64,000 bases of DNA, taken from Neptunicoccus sediminis. Its GTDB lineage: Bacteria > Pseudomonadota > Alphaproteobacteria > Rhodobacterales > Rhodobacteraceae. Positions 17,681 through 26,175 of the stretch are shown here, one piece after another (position 1 is the first letter of the stretch; each line of letters begins with the position of its first letter). The stretch spans positions 142,438-206,437 of the forward strand of contig NZ_MDVX01000012.1 in the NCBI RefSeq assembly GCF_001719615.1, given 5' to 3'. The notes below the pieces were generated by a model. It saw only the letters and a program-made list of their open reading frames with translations, did no database searches and had not been told where the DNA came from. Position numbers and translations under genes: made by a program.

Positions 17681-19750
17681 TCAGGCGGCGATCAGCCCCA
17701 TGCTTTCGAGCTTCAGCAGAACCTGATGGGCGCAGTTGTCCACATCTGTGTTCTCTGTTTCGATCCGCAGCTCGGGGTTTTCCGGAACGTCATAGGGGTC
17801 TGAAATCCCTGTAAATTCCTTGATCTTTCCTTCGCGGGCCAGCTTGTACAGACCTTTGCGGTCACGGCGCTCGCATTCCTCGATAGAGGTGGCAACATGC
17901 ACTTCGAGGAAGGCACCGAACTGTTCGATTTCCTCGCGAACCGCACGGCGGGTTGAGGCATAGGGCGCGATCGGCGCACAGATAGCGATACCACCGTTCT
18001 TAGTGATTTCGGAGGCCACGTAACCGATGCGGCGGATGTTGAGATCGCGGTGCTCTTTAGAGAAGCCCAGTTCCGAAGACAGGTTCTTGCGCACCAGATC
18101 GCCATCCAGCAGGGTTGTCGGACGACCACCCATTTCCATCAGTTTCACCATCAAAGCGTTGGCGATAGTGGATTTGCCGGAACCGGAGAAGCCGGTGAAG
18201 AACACGGTAAAGCCTTGCTGTGCCCGTGGTGGGCGTGTCCGGCGCAGCTCTTCCACCACAGCAGGGAAAGAGAACCACTCGGGGATTTCCAGACCTTCGG
18301 ACAGACGGCGACGCAATTCTGTGCCGGAGATGTTCAGGATTGTCACGTCATCCTTATCCGCGATTTCATCCGCAGGTTCGTATTGTGCGCGGTCCTGCAC
18401 GTAAACCATGTGTTTGAAATCGACCATTTTGATGCCCATTTCTTCTTCATGGGTGCGGAAAAGGTCTTGTGCATCATAAGGACCGTAGAAATCCTCGCCC
18501 TGACTGTTGTTGCCGGGGCCTGCGTGGTCGCGGCCAACGATAAAGTGGGTGCAGCCGTGGTTTTTGCGGATAAGGCCATGCCAGACAGCCTCACGCGGGC
18601 CAGCCATGCGCATGGCAAGGTTCAGCAGCGACATGGAGGTTGTGGAGGCAGGGTATTGGTCCAGTACAGCTTCGTAGCAGCGCACGCGGGTGAAGTGGTC
18701 AATATCGCCCGGTTTTGTCAGGCCGACAACCGGATGGATCAGCAGGTTGGCCTGTGCTTCTTTTGCGGCGCGGAAGGTCAGTTCCTGATGGGCGCGGTGC
18801 AGCGGGTTACGTGTTTGGAACGCAACCACTTTGCGCCAGCCCATTTTGCGGAAATAGGCCCGCAATTCGTTCGGGGTGTTGCGACGGGCGCGGAAGTCAT
18901 AGTGCATCGGTTGCTGGATGCCGATGATCGGGCCGCCAAGGTAGAATTCACCGGCAGTGTTGTGCAGGTAGTTCACGGCAGGGTGGGCCAGATCGTCCGC
19001 ACCAAAGACTTTTTCAGCTTCGCGGGCTTTGTCCGGTGCCCAGTTGTCTGTCACAGACATCACCGCCAGAATCACGCCTTCGGGGTCGCGCAGCGCGATG
19101 TCCTGACCGATTTCAACGGATTCAGCGAAGGACTTTGGCACGTCCAGTGTGATCGGCATTGGCCAGAGAGAACCGTCCGCCAGACGCATGTTTTCAACAA
19201 CGCCCTCGTAATCTTCTTGCGACAGGAAACCCTTCAGCGGGTTGAAGCCGCCGTTCATCAGCAGTTCCAGATCGCAAACCTGACGGGCTGTCAGATCCCA
19301 AGACGGCAGTTGCGCCGCTTCGAATTTCATCTTTTCGGCACTGTCGTGAGAGACGTAAAGCTCCGAAATAGGGGCGAGATTGTTTTCCATCATTATAGTC
19401 CTGTGTTTAAGTGGAACCAGATTGGAGGTGGTTCCGGTCAATTCAGCATGCAGCGCGTCATATTCCGCGAATTTACGTGCCAGAAATCTGTCGGTGAGCC
19501 GGATTTTCTCCGCCTCGCCCCGTGAGGTAAGCGTATAGGTGAACCGCTGGCGTTTATCCGGACCGTTGCGGTCGCTGATCCTGACCAGCCGTGCATCGGT
19601 CGCAGATTTCAAAAGTGCGTTAAGGCGACCCAAGGACACCCCGATCCCAGCGGCAAGCGCGCGCTGCGAGACGTCGGAAGCACGATCAACCTGCCGGAGA
19701 AGCCGGAAGAGCTGATCTTCTTCATCACTATTGGGTTTTGCGCTTTGCAA
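17681..19750 (-). CDS. sat/cysC: Winged-helix regulator fused in frame to ATP sulfurylase/APS kinase
   Basis: A 689-residue open frame. Residues 1-105 are a winged-helix region of the MarR type (SQRALAAGIGVSLGRLNALLKS helix, then a wing) resembling the EPS-associated MarR family. Residues 121-510 are ATP sulfurylase (QTRNPLHRAHQ, GRDHAGPGN). Residues 513-689 are adenylylsulfate kinase (P-loop GFSGSGKST, IAPYASTRR). Together the enzyme parts turn sulfate into PAPS. Met120/Met121 (19393/19390) are preceded by AGGACTATA, a good ribosome site, and give a 569-residue protein of usual Sat-CysC length. The locus could therefore make a fusion, the enzyme alone, or both. No stop separates the two parts. 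A terminator follows at 17631-17658. Confidence 0.9.
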   Translation of the reverse strand: MQSAKPNSDEEDQLFRLLRQVDRASDVSQRALAAGIGVSLGRLNALLKSATDARLVRISDRNGPDKRQRFTYTLTSRGEAEKIRLTDRFLARKFAEYDALHAELTGTTSNLVPLKHRTIMMENNLAPISELYVSHDSAEKMKFEAAQLPSWDLTARQVCDLELLMNGGFNPLKGFLSQEDYEGVVENMRLADGSLWPMPITLDVPKSFAESVEIGQDIALRDPEGVILAVMSVTDNWAPDKAREAEKVFGADDLAHPAVNYLHNTAGEFYLGGPIIGIQQPMHYDFRARRNTPNELRAYFRKMGWRKVVAFQTRNPLHRAHQELTFRAAKEAQANLLIHPVVGLTKPGDIDHFTRVRCYEAVLDQYPASTTSMSLLNLAMRMAGPREAVWHGLIRKNHGCTHFIVGRDHAGPGNNSQGEDFYGPYDAQDLFRTHEEEMGIKMVDFKHMVYVQDRAQYEPADEIADKDDVTILNISGTELRRRLSEGLEIPEWFSFPAVVEELRRTRPPRAQQGFTVFFTGFSGSGKSTIANALMVKLMEMGGRPTTLLDGDLVRKNLSSELGFSKEHRDLNIRRIGYVASEITKNGGIAICAPIAPYASTRRAVREEIEQFGAFLEVHVATSIEECERRDRKGLYKLAREGKIKEFTGISDPYDVPENPELRIETENTDVDNCAHQVLLKLESMGLIAA

Positions 19751-19884
19751 TTTCCGTACCTGCGAATCAAAGTATGTTCACGCGTGAACGCATCGCATAA
19801 ATGGCGTTGCAGACAAAGTGTTTTTTGCAAGTGCGGGTGGATTAAGCGAAATGTGTCTCAGGTGTCACAGGGGAAACGGATGAG

Positions 19885-19920
19885 TTAAAAAAGCCCCGAC
19901 GGTGCGCGTCAGGGCTTATC
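19885..19920 (-). terminator. trxB terminator
   Basis: AAGCCCCGAC at 19891-19900 pairs with GTCAGGGCTT at 19908-19917 with one mismatch. On the minus strand it is followed by TTTTTT, just after the trxB stop. Confidence 0.85.
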
Positions 19921-19941
19921 ATTCACGAGTTTTAGGCGGCT

Positions 19942-20883
19942 TTATTCGCTCTCTGCCAGAAAGCGTTCCGCCTCAAGTGCTGCCATACAGCCCATTCCCG
20001 CGCTGGTCACAGCCTGACGGTACTGGTGGTCGGTCAGATCGCCTGCCGCGAAAACGCCCGGAATAGATGTTGCAGTGCTGTCCGGCTTGGTTTTCACATA
20101 ACCGCCCATATGGGTTTCCAACTGATCCACCACCAACTCGCTGGCGGGGGCGTGGCCGATGGCGACAAAGACACCTTTACAGGGGATCTCGGTGATCTCT
20201 CCGGTTTTGGTGTGTTTGACCTTCACCGCTTCAACGCCAAGAGGGTCTTCAGTACCGATGACTTCTTCCAACTCGTGGAACCAGAGGGGTTCGATCTTGG
20301 GGTTCTTTTCCAGACGGTCGATCAGGATTTTCTCTGCCCGCAATTCATCGCGGCGGTGGATCAGGGTGACTTTGCTGGCAAAATTGGTCAGGAACAGGGC
20401 TTCTTCCACAGCGGTGTTGCCGCCACCGATGACGACGATTTCCTGTCCGCGGTAGAAGAAACCGTCACAGGTGGCGCAGGCCGAAACGCCAAAGCCCTTG
20501 AATTTGTCTTCGGTCGGCAGGCCAAGCCATTTGGCCCGCGCACCCGTGGCAAGAATAACTGCATCCGCTGTATAGGTCGTGCCGCTGTCGCCTTTCGCTG
20601 TGAAAGGGCGTTTGGACAGGTCCAGATCGGTGATGATGTCGCCCACGATTTCACAGCCCATTGCCTTGGCGTGGGCTTCCATGCGGATCATTAGATCGGG
20701 GCCCTGCACTTCGGTGTCACCGGGCCAGTTTTCCACTTCTGTGGTGGTGGTCAATTGTCCGCCCGGCTCTATGCCTTGCACCAGCAGCGGTTCAACCATA
20801 GCGCGGGCACCGTAGACACCGGCGGTATATCCGGCAGGGCCGGAGCCGATGATCAACAGGCGGGTGTGGCGGGTCTCTGACAT
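19942..20883 (-). CDS. trxB: Thioredoxin reductase
   Basis: A 313-residue cytoplasmic flavoenzyme that reduces thioredoxin with NADPH. It has the N-terminal FAD motif [18 protein letters not shown], the redox-active CATC within [13 protein letters not shown], the NADPH motif [10 protein letters not shown] and the C-terminal [18 protein letters not shown] site. Normal length. It is divergent from an Lrp-type regulator gene, a conserved arrangement in Rhodobacteraceae. Confidence 0.97.
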   Translation of the reverse strand: MSETRHTRLLIIGSGPAGYTAGVYGARAMVEPLLVQGIEPGGQLTTTTEVENWPGDTEVQGPDLMIRMEAHAKAMGCEIVGDIITDLDLSKRPFTAKGDSGTTYTADAVILATGARAKWLGLPTEDKFKGFGVSACATCDGFFYRGQEIVVIGGGNTAVEEALFLTNFASKVTLIHRRDELRAEKILIDRLEKNPKIEPLWFHELEEVIGTEDPLGVEAVKVKHTKTGEITEIPCKGVFVAIGHAPASELVVDQLETHMGGYVKTKPDSTATSIPGVFAAGDLTDHQYRQAVTSAGMGCMAALEAERFLAESE

Positions 20884-21011
20884 GGGGAATCTCCGGTCGG
20901 TCTTTTGGGTTTTGCCTTATATAAGGACGCAAGGGACGAAGGGAAAGCAGAGGATTGTCACGCTGTTGCGATTGTCAAAAGACTGGGGTAGGTGGCAGCG
21001 GTGGAAATAAT

Positions 21012-21060
21012 ATTACGCAGCTGCGAAATATTATTGCGCAGCAGATGCGTTCTGCGTAAT
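21012..21060. promoter_or_regulatory. Inverted repeats upstream of the Lrp-type regulator
   Basis: ATTACGCAG at 21012-21020 and CTGCGTAAT at 21052-21060 form a perfect inverted repeat around further GCGCAG/CTGCG half-sites and an AT-rich centre. It is 25 bases before the regulator start in the trxB intergenic region. It is a likely autoregulatory Lrp-family site (inference). Confidence 0.6.
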
Positions 21061-21085
21061 TTGCCGCGACGGCTGTGGAGATAAA

Positions 21086-21583
21086 ATGCCTACGATTAAA
21101 CTAGATCCCATTGATCGCAAAATTCTGGCAGAGTTGCAAAATGACGGACGCATGACAAATGTGGAGCTGGCCAAGCGGGTTGGCATTTCCGCGCCTCCCT
21201 GTCTGCGCCGTGTGCGCACGCTAGAAGAAAGCGGCTTTATCCGCGGGTATCACGCCGAAGTGGACGAGCGGGTTTTAGGGTTTGAGGTGAAGGTTTTCGC
21301 TATGGTCGGTCTGCATTCCCAGGCAGAGGTCGATCTAAGCGCCTTTGAAGCCCAGTGCCGCGAATGGCCGCTGGTGCGGGAGTGTCACATGCTGAATGGG
21401 GAAACCGATTTCATTTTGAAATGCGTGGCACCGGACCTGACGACATTCCAGACTTTTCTGACAAACCACCTGACCGCTGCTGAAAACGTGGCGAGTGTCA
21501 AAACCTCGTTAGTGATCCGTGGGGCAAAGGACGAACCGGGGGTGCCGTTCAGCATATTGGAAGCCCGCTCGGTTGACGACTAA
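21086..21583 (+). CDS. Lrp/AsnC-family transcriptional regulator
   Basis: A 165-residue regulator with an N-terminal winged helix (LDPIDRKILAELQNDGRM, VELAKRVGISAPPCLRRVR) and a C-terminal RAM ligand-binding domain (ECHMLNGETDFILKC). This type responds to amino acids. The target here is unknown. Its divergence from trxB and the repeats just upstream suggest autoregulation and possibly trxB control. Confidence 0.93.
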   Translation: MPTIKLDPIDRKILAELQNDGRMTNVELAKRVGISAPPCLRRVRTLEESGFIRGYHAEVDERVLGFEVKVFAMVGLHSQAEVDLSAFEAQCREWPLVRECHMLNGETDFILKCVAPDLTTFQTFLTNHLTAAENVASVKTSLVIRGAKDEPGVPFSILEARSVDD

Positions 21584-21607
21584 CACAGCATGACGACTAA
21601 CGCAGCA
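21574..21607. repeat. 17-base tandem duplication at the Lrp gene stop
   Basis: TGACGACTAACACAGCA (21574-21590) is directly repeated as 21591-21607 with one mismatch. The first copy contains the stop codon, so either copy alone would keep the same C-terminus. Confidence 0.8.
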
Positions 21608-21634
21608 TCGCGCGTAATCTGATTAACTCCGGCT

Positions 21635-21665
21635 AAAAAAAAGCCCCTGCCATAAGGGCAGGGGG
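21635..21665 (-). terminator. Terminator of the micropeptide gene
   Basis: CCCCTGCC at 21644-21651 pairs with GGCAGGGG at 21657-21664. On the minus strand the stem is followed by eight T residues (A-run at 21635-21642). It lies about 60 bases beyond the 28-codon gene. Confidence 0.88.
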
Positions 21666-21724
21666 AGCTTTCAGGGGGACGTGCACCGTCGTCCTGAGGG
21701 AATACCGCCGCGGGTAAACCGCGT

Positions 21725-21811
21725 TTAGCTGGCTGCTTTCAGCTTTTCTTTCTGAGACATCTCTGCCGATTCTTTGAGAACCCATTTCATCCAGCGATTG
21801 TTCTTCTTCAT
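21725..21811 (-). CDS. 28-residue basic micropeptide, unknown function
   Basis: A short open frame encoding a 28-residue peptide with a near-ideal ribosome site (TTTAGGAGTAAGACAG before ATG) and a rho-independent terminator downstream, so it looks like a complete transcription unit. The peptide begins MKKNNRWMKWVLKES and is Lys-rich with two tryptophans. It would form an amphipathic helix without a clear membrane span. A further GC-rich hairpin (around 21672-21698) lies between stop and terminator. No family was recognised. Toxin-like, membrane-surface-binding or regulatory roles are all possible. Confidence 0.6.
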   Translation of the reverse strand: MKKNNRWMKWVLKESAEMSQKEKLKAAS

Positions 21812-22052
21812 CTGTCTTACTCCTAAAGAGTTATCGTTTCGTTAAGACAGTTCTACCCAAGGATTGCGCCGTAAACTGTTCCGGAAAAAGGTGGTTTTGT
21901 GAAGATTGCCAGCTTTGAAGTTAAGATTATGGCAAACTTTCGGTATCGTCTAAACCTCTGAGAACGTTTAATAATCACCCATGCCGCCGCGATTGTTCCG
22001 GATGAAATGTGACGAAATACGACCCCGTGCCGACACATTTTCCGTCCCGAAT
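21812..22052. other. Upstream region of the micropeptide gene
   Basis: About 240 bases between the micropeptide start and the end of pgeF on the same strand. It must hold the micropeptide promoter unless it is read from pgeF. No other feature was recognised. Confidence 0.4.
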
Positions 22053-22811
22053 CTACAGGATGATTGCTGAAATCAACCGTCCGTAATCTGCTTCCTTGCG
22101 GTGGGTTGCGCGTCGGTAGGAAAAGAAGCGATTTTCGTCCAGATAGGTGCAATGCCCGATCCAGTGGGCCTCGGCCAATCCGGTTTCGCGCAACTGGTGC
22201 AGACAAAAGCCGGGCAGGTCAAAGAGATAGCGATCCCCGCTACCGTTGGTGAAAAAACGGGAGAAATCAGGATCTTCATCCATGAACTGTTCAAGAAACT
22301 CCTGACCGACCTCATAGCTGCGCTGGCTGATGCAGGGGCCGATGCTGGCCTTGATGTCATCCCGATTGGCGCCCAGTTGCACCATCGCCTCCACCGTGCC
22401 GGAGATCACCCCGCCAATGGCCCCTTTCCAGCCAGAGTGGGCCGCCCCGATTACCCCAGCCTTCGCGTCGGCAAAGAGGATTGGTGCGCAATCAGCCGCC
22501 AGAACGGACAGGCCAATGCCTTTGCAATTTGTCACCAACGCATCCGCCTCGGGACGCTCTGCTACGGTGTCGGGCGTAACCACATGGACTTTTTCAGAGT
22601 GGATCTGGTGAACCCCTGCCAGCATTTCATTCTCGGTGCCCATCGCCTTGGCGACCATCTTGCGGTTCAGGGTCACAACCTCGCGCTGGTCGCTAGAGCC
22701 GAGACCGCAGTTCAGCCCGCTGAAGATACCCGAAGAGGCACCGCCGCGACGGGTGAAAAAACCGTGGCGGACCGGAGCCAGCGTGTCAGACGTCAGAATT
22801 TCCAGTGTCAT
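22053..22811 (-). CDS. pgeF: Peptidoglycan editing factor / laccase-domain protein
   Basis: A 252-residue member of the PgeF/YfiH (DUF152) family, once called polyphenol oxidase. Family enzymes hydrolyse mis-incorporated L-Ser from UDP-MurNAc or act on purine nucleosides. Key features are HGFFTRRGGASSG at the start, HQIHSEKV, the metal-ligand DCAPIL (conserved Cys) and AAHSGWKGA (conserved His). Third gene of the lgt-midA-pgeF unit, 2 bases after midA. Confidence 0.93.
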   Translation of the reverse strand: MTLEILTSDTLAPVRHGFFTRRGGASSGIFSGLNCGLGSSDQREVVTLNRKMVAKAMGTENEMLAGVHQIHSEKVHVVTPDTVAERPEADALVTNCKGIGLSVLAADCAPILFADAKAGVIGAAHSGWKGAIGGVISGTVEAMVQLGANRDDIKASIGPCISQRSYEVGQEFLEQFMDEDPDFSRFFTNGSGDRYLFDLPGFCLHQLRETGLAEAHWIGHCTYLDENRFFSYRRATHRKEADYGRLISAIIL

Positions 22812-22813
22812 GC

Positions 22814-23863
22814 TTAAAACCCCGCCGGTGTTGTCCCGCCGTCGGGCAGGATTGCCATTACCTTGAATAACTCGCCCATTTCATCGGGATGCGTCAAGCG
22901 GTGATGGGCGGCGATATGCGTCTCCAGTTTTTCCCCTGCCAGCCGTCCGGCCAGCGCCTGCGCCCGCGCGGTGATACCCAACCGTTCCAGAAAAACCCCC
23001 TGCGGAATGGGGCCACAGACGTGCCTGTTGCGAAGAGCGTCTTTCAGTGCGGCAAAGTTAACATGGGCGGTCAGGTCCGCCTGACCGGGCGTGCTGAGGG
23101 GATCGACCTTTTGATGGGATCGCAGCGCCTGCAATGTATCCCCGCCGCCCGAACCGCCGTAATCACAGATCAGGGCGCAGCCGGACTGTTGCGCGATCAC
23201 AGCCGCAATATCTTGCACGACGGCGTTCGCAGCGGGGCAAAGCTCCACAATAGTGCCGGCGGCTGCGTCTTTTGGCAGTTCGGTTTCTACCGCACCGGCA
23301 GGGCGACGACCAAAGACAAGCTGCCCGTTCTGCGCGGCAACAACCTGTTCGTCCCAGCCGCCTTCCGTGGCGATAAACTGGTTAATCGGTAGACAGTCGA
23401 GAAATTCGTTTGCGATCAGGAACAGGGGCAGGGCGGGCAAGTCCGTGGTTGATGCGATCCACTTGGGATCAAATTCACCCAGACGCGCCTTTTGTTGTGC
23501 TTTCAGATGCGGGTTCACCTCGCACAGGTGCAATCTTGCGGACTGATGAAACCCCGGAACGGATTTTGTCGCCCGCAGAATATCTTCCATCAACTGGCCC
23601 GATCCGGGGCCCAGTTCCGCCAGACAGAACGGATCGGGCGCCCCCTGATCCAGCCAGTTCTGCGCAAGGCACAGGCCGATCATCTCGCCGAACATCTGGC
23701 TGATTTCCGGTGCTGTGATGAAATCCCCGCCCCGTCCCAGCGGTTTGGCCTGCGTGTAATAGCCGTGATCGGGGTGGTAGAGACACTGGGTCATAAACTC
23801 CGAAACGCTCAGCGTGCCGAGCCGACCGATCTGGCGCAGCAGTATTTCCGTCAGGGCCGTCAT
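22814..23863 (-). CDS. MidA/NDUFAF7-family SAM-dependent methyltransferase
   Basis: A 349-residue class I methyltransferase of the DUF185 family. The N-terminus has the YYTQAKPLGRGGDFITAPEISQMFG signature, and the SAM loop is LAELGPGSGQLMEDILR. The mitochondrial relative methylates an arginine of complex I subunit NDUFS2. A similar bacterial role is inference. The start overlaps the lgt stop (ATGA at 23860-23863), so the two are translationally coupled. Confidence 0.9.
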   Translation of the reverse strand: MTALTEILLRQIGRLGTLSVSEFMTQCLYHPDHGYYTQAKPLGRGGDFITAPEISQMFGEMIGLCLAQNWLDQGAPDPFCLAELGPGSGQLMEDILRATKSVPGFHQSARLHLCEVNPHLKAQQKARLGEFDPKWIASTTDLPALPLFLIANEFLDCLPINQFIATEGGWDEQVVAAQNGQLVFGRRPAGAVETELPKDAAAGTIVELCPAANAVVQDIAAVIAQQSGCALICDYGGSGGGDTLQALRSHQKVDPLSTPGQADLTAHVNFAALKDALRNRHVCGPIPQGVFLERLGITARAQALAGRLAGEKLETHIAAHHRLTHPDEMGELFKVMAILPDGGTTPAGF

Positions 23864-24753
23864 TTGCGGCGCACGTAGATCAGCATGGCAATCCCGAAGG
23901 CGATCATCGGCAGCGAGAGAAGCTGTCCCATGGTCAGACCGAAACTGTCAGGGTTTTGCCCGAAGCGCAGCACATGGCCCCAAGGATTTGAGAAATCGGT
24001 AAACTGGGAATCGCCCTGACGGAAAAACTCCACCACAAAGCGCGACAGGCCATAGCCTGCAAAGAACAGCGCGGTCAGGGCGCCGGGCGTTTTCAGCCAG
24101 CCGCGCCGGTATGCGAGATACCCGAGCAGGGCAAATAGAATCACGCCTTCCAACAGGGCTTCATACAGTTGTGAGGGATGGCGGGCGCAGACGCTTTCGG
24201 TCCAGCCGACCGGACAGGCCGGTGTGTTTGGAAAAACCACGCCCCAAGGTGCCGTTGTCGGTCGGCCCCAAAGCTCGCCGTTGATAAAGTTGGCAACCCG
24301 CCCAAGCCCCAGACCGATTGGCACCCCGATGGCCAGAATATCCCCGAGCGAAAACACGGGAATAAAGTGTTTGCGGGCATAAAGCAGGGCTGCGACGACG
24401 ACACCGGCAAAACCGCCGTGAAAGGACATGCCGCCCTCCCAGACCCGCAGGATCATGGCTGGATCGTCCAGATAGGCACCTTTGGAATAGAACAGCACAT
24501 AGCCCAGACGCCCGCCCAAAATCACACCGATGATAGCCCACGTCAGGAAATCTTCGGTATGTTTGGGGGTCATGGGCGGGGTGTTCCCCATCCAGAGGTA
24601 ATCGCGCCGCAGCGCACGGTTGGCCCAGCCCCACGCCAGCAGGAATCCGGCAATATAGGCCAGCGCATACCAGCGGATCGCCAGCGTAAAGCCCATGATG
24701 TCAAAAGAAATCAGAACCGGATCAATGTCGGGAAAGGGGAGAGCTGCTATCAT
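23860..24753 (-). CDS. lgt: Prolipoprotein diacylglyceryl transferase
   Basis: A 297-residue inner-membrane enzyme that transfers diacylglycerol from phosphatidylglycerol to the lipobox cysteine of prelipoproteins. It has seven or so helices. The Lgt signature GLGRVANFINGELWGRPT is present, as are the HPSQLYEALLEG and EGGMSFHGGFAG motifs. First gene of the lgt-midA-pgeF unit and divergent from the UbiK-like gene. Confidence 0.97.
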   Translation of the reverse strand: MIAALPFPDIDPVLISFDIMGFTLAIRWYALAYIAGFLLAWGWANRALRRDYLWMGNTPPMTPKHTEDFLTWAIIGVILGGRLGYVLFYSKGAYLDDPAMILRVWEGGMSFHGGFAGVVVAALLYARKHFIPVFSLGDILAIGVPIGLGLGRVANFINGELWGRPTTAPWGVVFPNTPACPVGWTESVCARHPSQLYEALLEGVILFALLGYLAYRRGWLKTPGALTALFFAGYGLSRFVVEFFRQGDSQFTDFSNPWGHVLRFGQNPDSFGLTMGQLLSLPMIAFGIAMLIYVRRK

Positions 24754-24874
24754 CGGAATGCCTTTTTTCCGGCCGCATCACGGGGCGAAGGGTCGCGTTC
24801 CGCTTTTGGGGCTTTGCTTTTGCCTGTTTCGACCCCATATAACGATGAAACACAGCAATGATAAGGGGGCCGCG

Positions 24875-25141
24875 ATGCAGACCCGTAACAAACTGTTTGA
24901 AGATCTCAGTCAGGTGATGACTAACGCGATGGGCGTGGCACAGGGTGCGCGCAACGAAGCGGAAACAGCGATGAAAAGCTGGATGGACCGCTGGCTGGCC
25001 GATCGCGATTTTGTGAGCCGTGAGGAATTCGACGCCGTGCGTCTGATGGCCCAGAAAGCCCGCGAAGAAAACGCGGCTCTGTCGGCCCGTCTTGATGCGC
25101 TGGAAGGCAAATCGGACAAAAAGCCTGCCGCCAAGAAATAA
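24875..25141 (+). CDS. UbiK/BMFP-family accessory protein
   Basis: An 88-residue helical coiled-coil protein of the YqiC/UbiK family, which assists aerobic ubiquinone synthesis in enterobacteria. It shows the KLFEDLSQVMTNAMG start, VSREEFDAVRLMAQKAREENA coiled coil and Lys-rich tail. The ATG at 24875 follows an AAGGGGG site and gives the family N-terminus. The open frame continues upstream into the lgt promoter region but is not convincing as coding. Confidence 0.85.
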   Translation: MQTRNKLFEDLSQVMTNAMGVAQGARNEAETAMKSWMDRWLADRDFVSREEFDAVRLMAQKAREENAALSARLDALEGKSDKKPAAKK

Positions 25142-25257
25142 GGCGGCTGGGGGCGGATCGCACTGTCGCGTGCCTGTTCGGGCATGCGTTGGCGTCGATT
25201 GGCCCTCGACCTCTGGATAGGGGCGTGGTTTGAAGGATCAAGCGAAAGGCCTGATCT

Positions 25258-26163
25258 ATGGACCTCTGGATACCCGTTACCATCGGCGCAGCGTTCAGCC
25301 AGAACCTGCGCTTTATGCTGCAAAAACATCTGAAAGCCACTGGGTTAAGCACAACTGGCGCGACCTTCGCGCGGTTTCTGTTTGCTGCGCCGCTCGCTGC
25401 GGCGCTGTTGTGGGCGCTGGTACAGGCCAACGGCTGGCATATCCCCGACATGCCGCCCCGTTTCTTCCTGTTCGCAGGGATTGGCGGTGTGGCGCAGATC
25501 ATTGCGACCATGTGTGTGGTCGCCCTGTTTTCGCGCCGCAACTTTGCCGTGGGCATTACGTTCAAGAAAACCGAGACCATTCAAACTGCGCTGATCGGTG
25601 TAATCATACTGGGTGAGGGGATTTCCGGTTCTGGCCTGCTGGCCATTGTTATCGGTCTGGTCGGGGTGATCCTGCTGTCCGACCCGCCGCAGAATGCGGG
25701 CAGCGGTGGCTGGAGGCGCTATTTCAACGGGGCGGCGGGGCTCGGGCTGGCCTCCGGTGCGCTGTTTGGCGTGTCCGCAATCGGGTATCGCGGGGCATCC
25801 CTGTCCTTGGGGGAGGCACACTTTCTATTACGCTCGGTCTTTACCTTGATGTGTGTGACAACCTTTCAGACTGTTATCATGGCTTTGTGGCTGGCCATGC
25901 GCGATCGCGGCGAAATCGCCAAAGTCCTGCGCCACTGGCGGATTACGGCTTTGGTGGGACTGTCCGGAATGATCGGTTCGCTCGGCTGGTTTACGGCCTT
26001 TACCTTGCAGAATGCGGCCTATGTAAAGGCGCTGGGGCAGGTGGAGCTGCTCTTTTCCTTCATGGCCTCAGCACTGTTTTTCAAAGAGAAAACCACTGCA
26101 AGGGAACTGGCAGGGATCGGCTTTGTGGTACTGTCAATTCTGGTGCTTGTGCTGTTTTTATGA
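25258..26163 (+). CDS. EamA-family transporter
   Basis: A 301-residue protein of about ten membrane helices in two EamA halves (GVIILGEGISGSGLLAIVIG in the first, GFVVLSILVLVLFL at the end). The substrate is unknown. Its distinctive N-terminal IPVTIGAAFSQNLRFMLQKHLK tract recalls a Rhodobacterales subgroup. It converges with the LytTR gene 12 bases on. Confidence 0.85.
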   Translation: MDLWIPVTIGAAFSQNLRFMLQKHLKATGLSTTGATFARFLFAAPLAAALLWALVQANGWHIPDMPPRFFLFAGIGGVAQIIATMCVVALFSRRNFAVGITFKKTETIQTALIGVIILGEGISGSGLLAIVIGLVGVILLSDPPQNAGSGGWRRYFNGAAGLGLASGALFGVSAIGYRGASLSLGEAHFLLRSVFTLMCVTTFQTVIMALWLAMRDRGEIAKVLRHWRITALVGLSGMIGSLGWFTAFTLQNAAYVKALGQVELLFSFMASALFFKEKTTARELAGIGFVVLSILVLVLFL

Positions 26164-26175
26164 AGCTTTAGCGGG

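Noticed and set aside
18050..19525. Plus-strand open frame of 491 codons opposite sat/cysC
   Set aside because: An antisense shadow of a clearly recognised enzyme on the minus strand.
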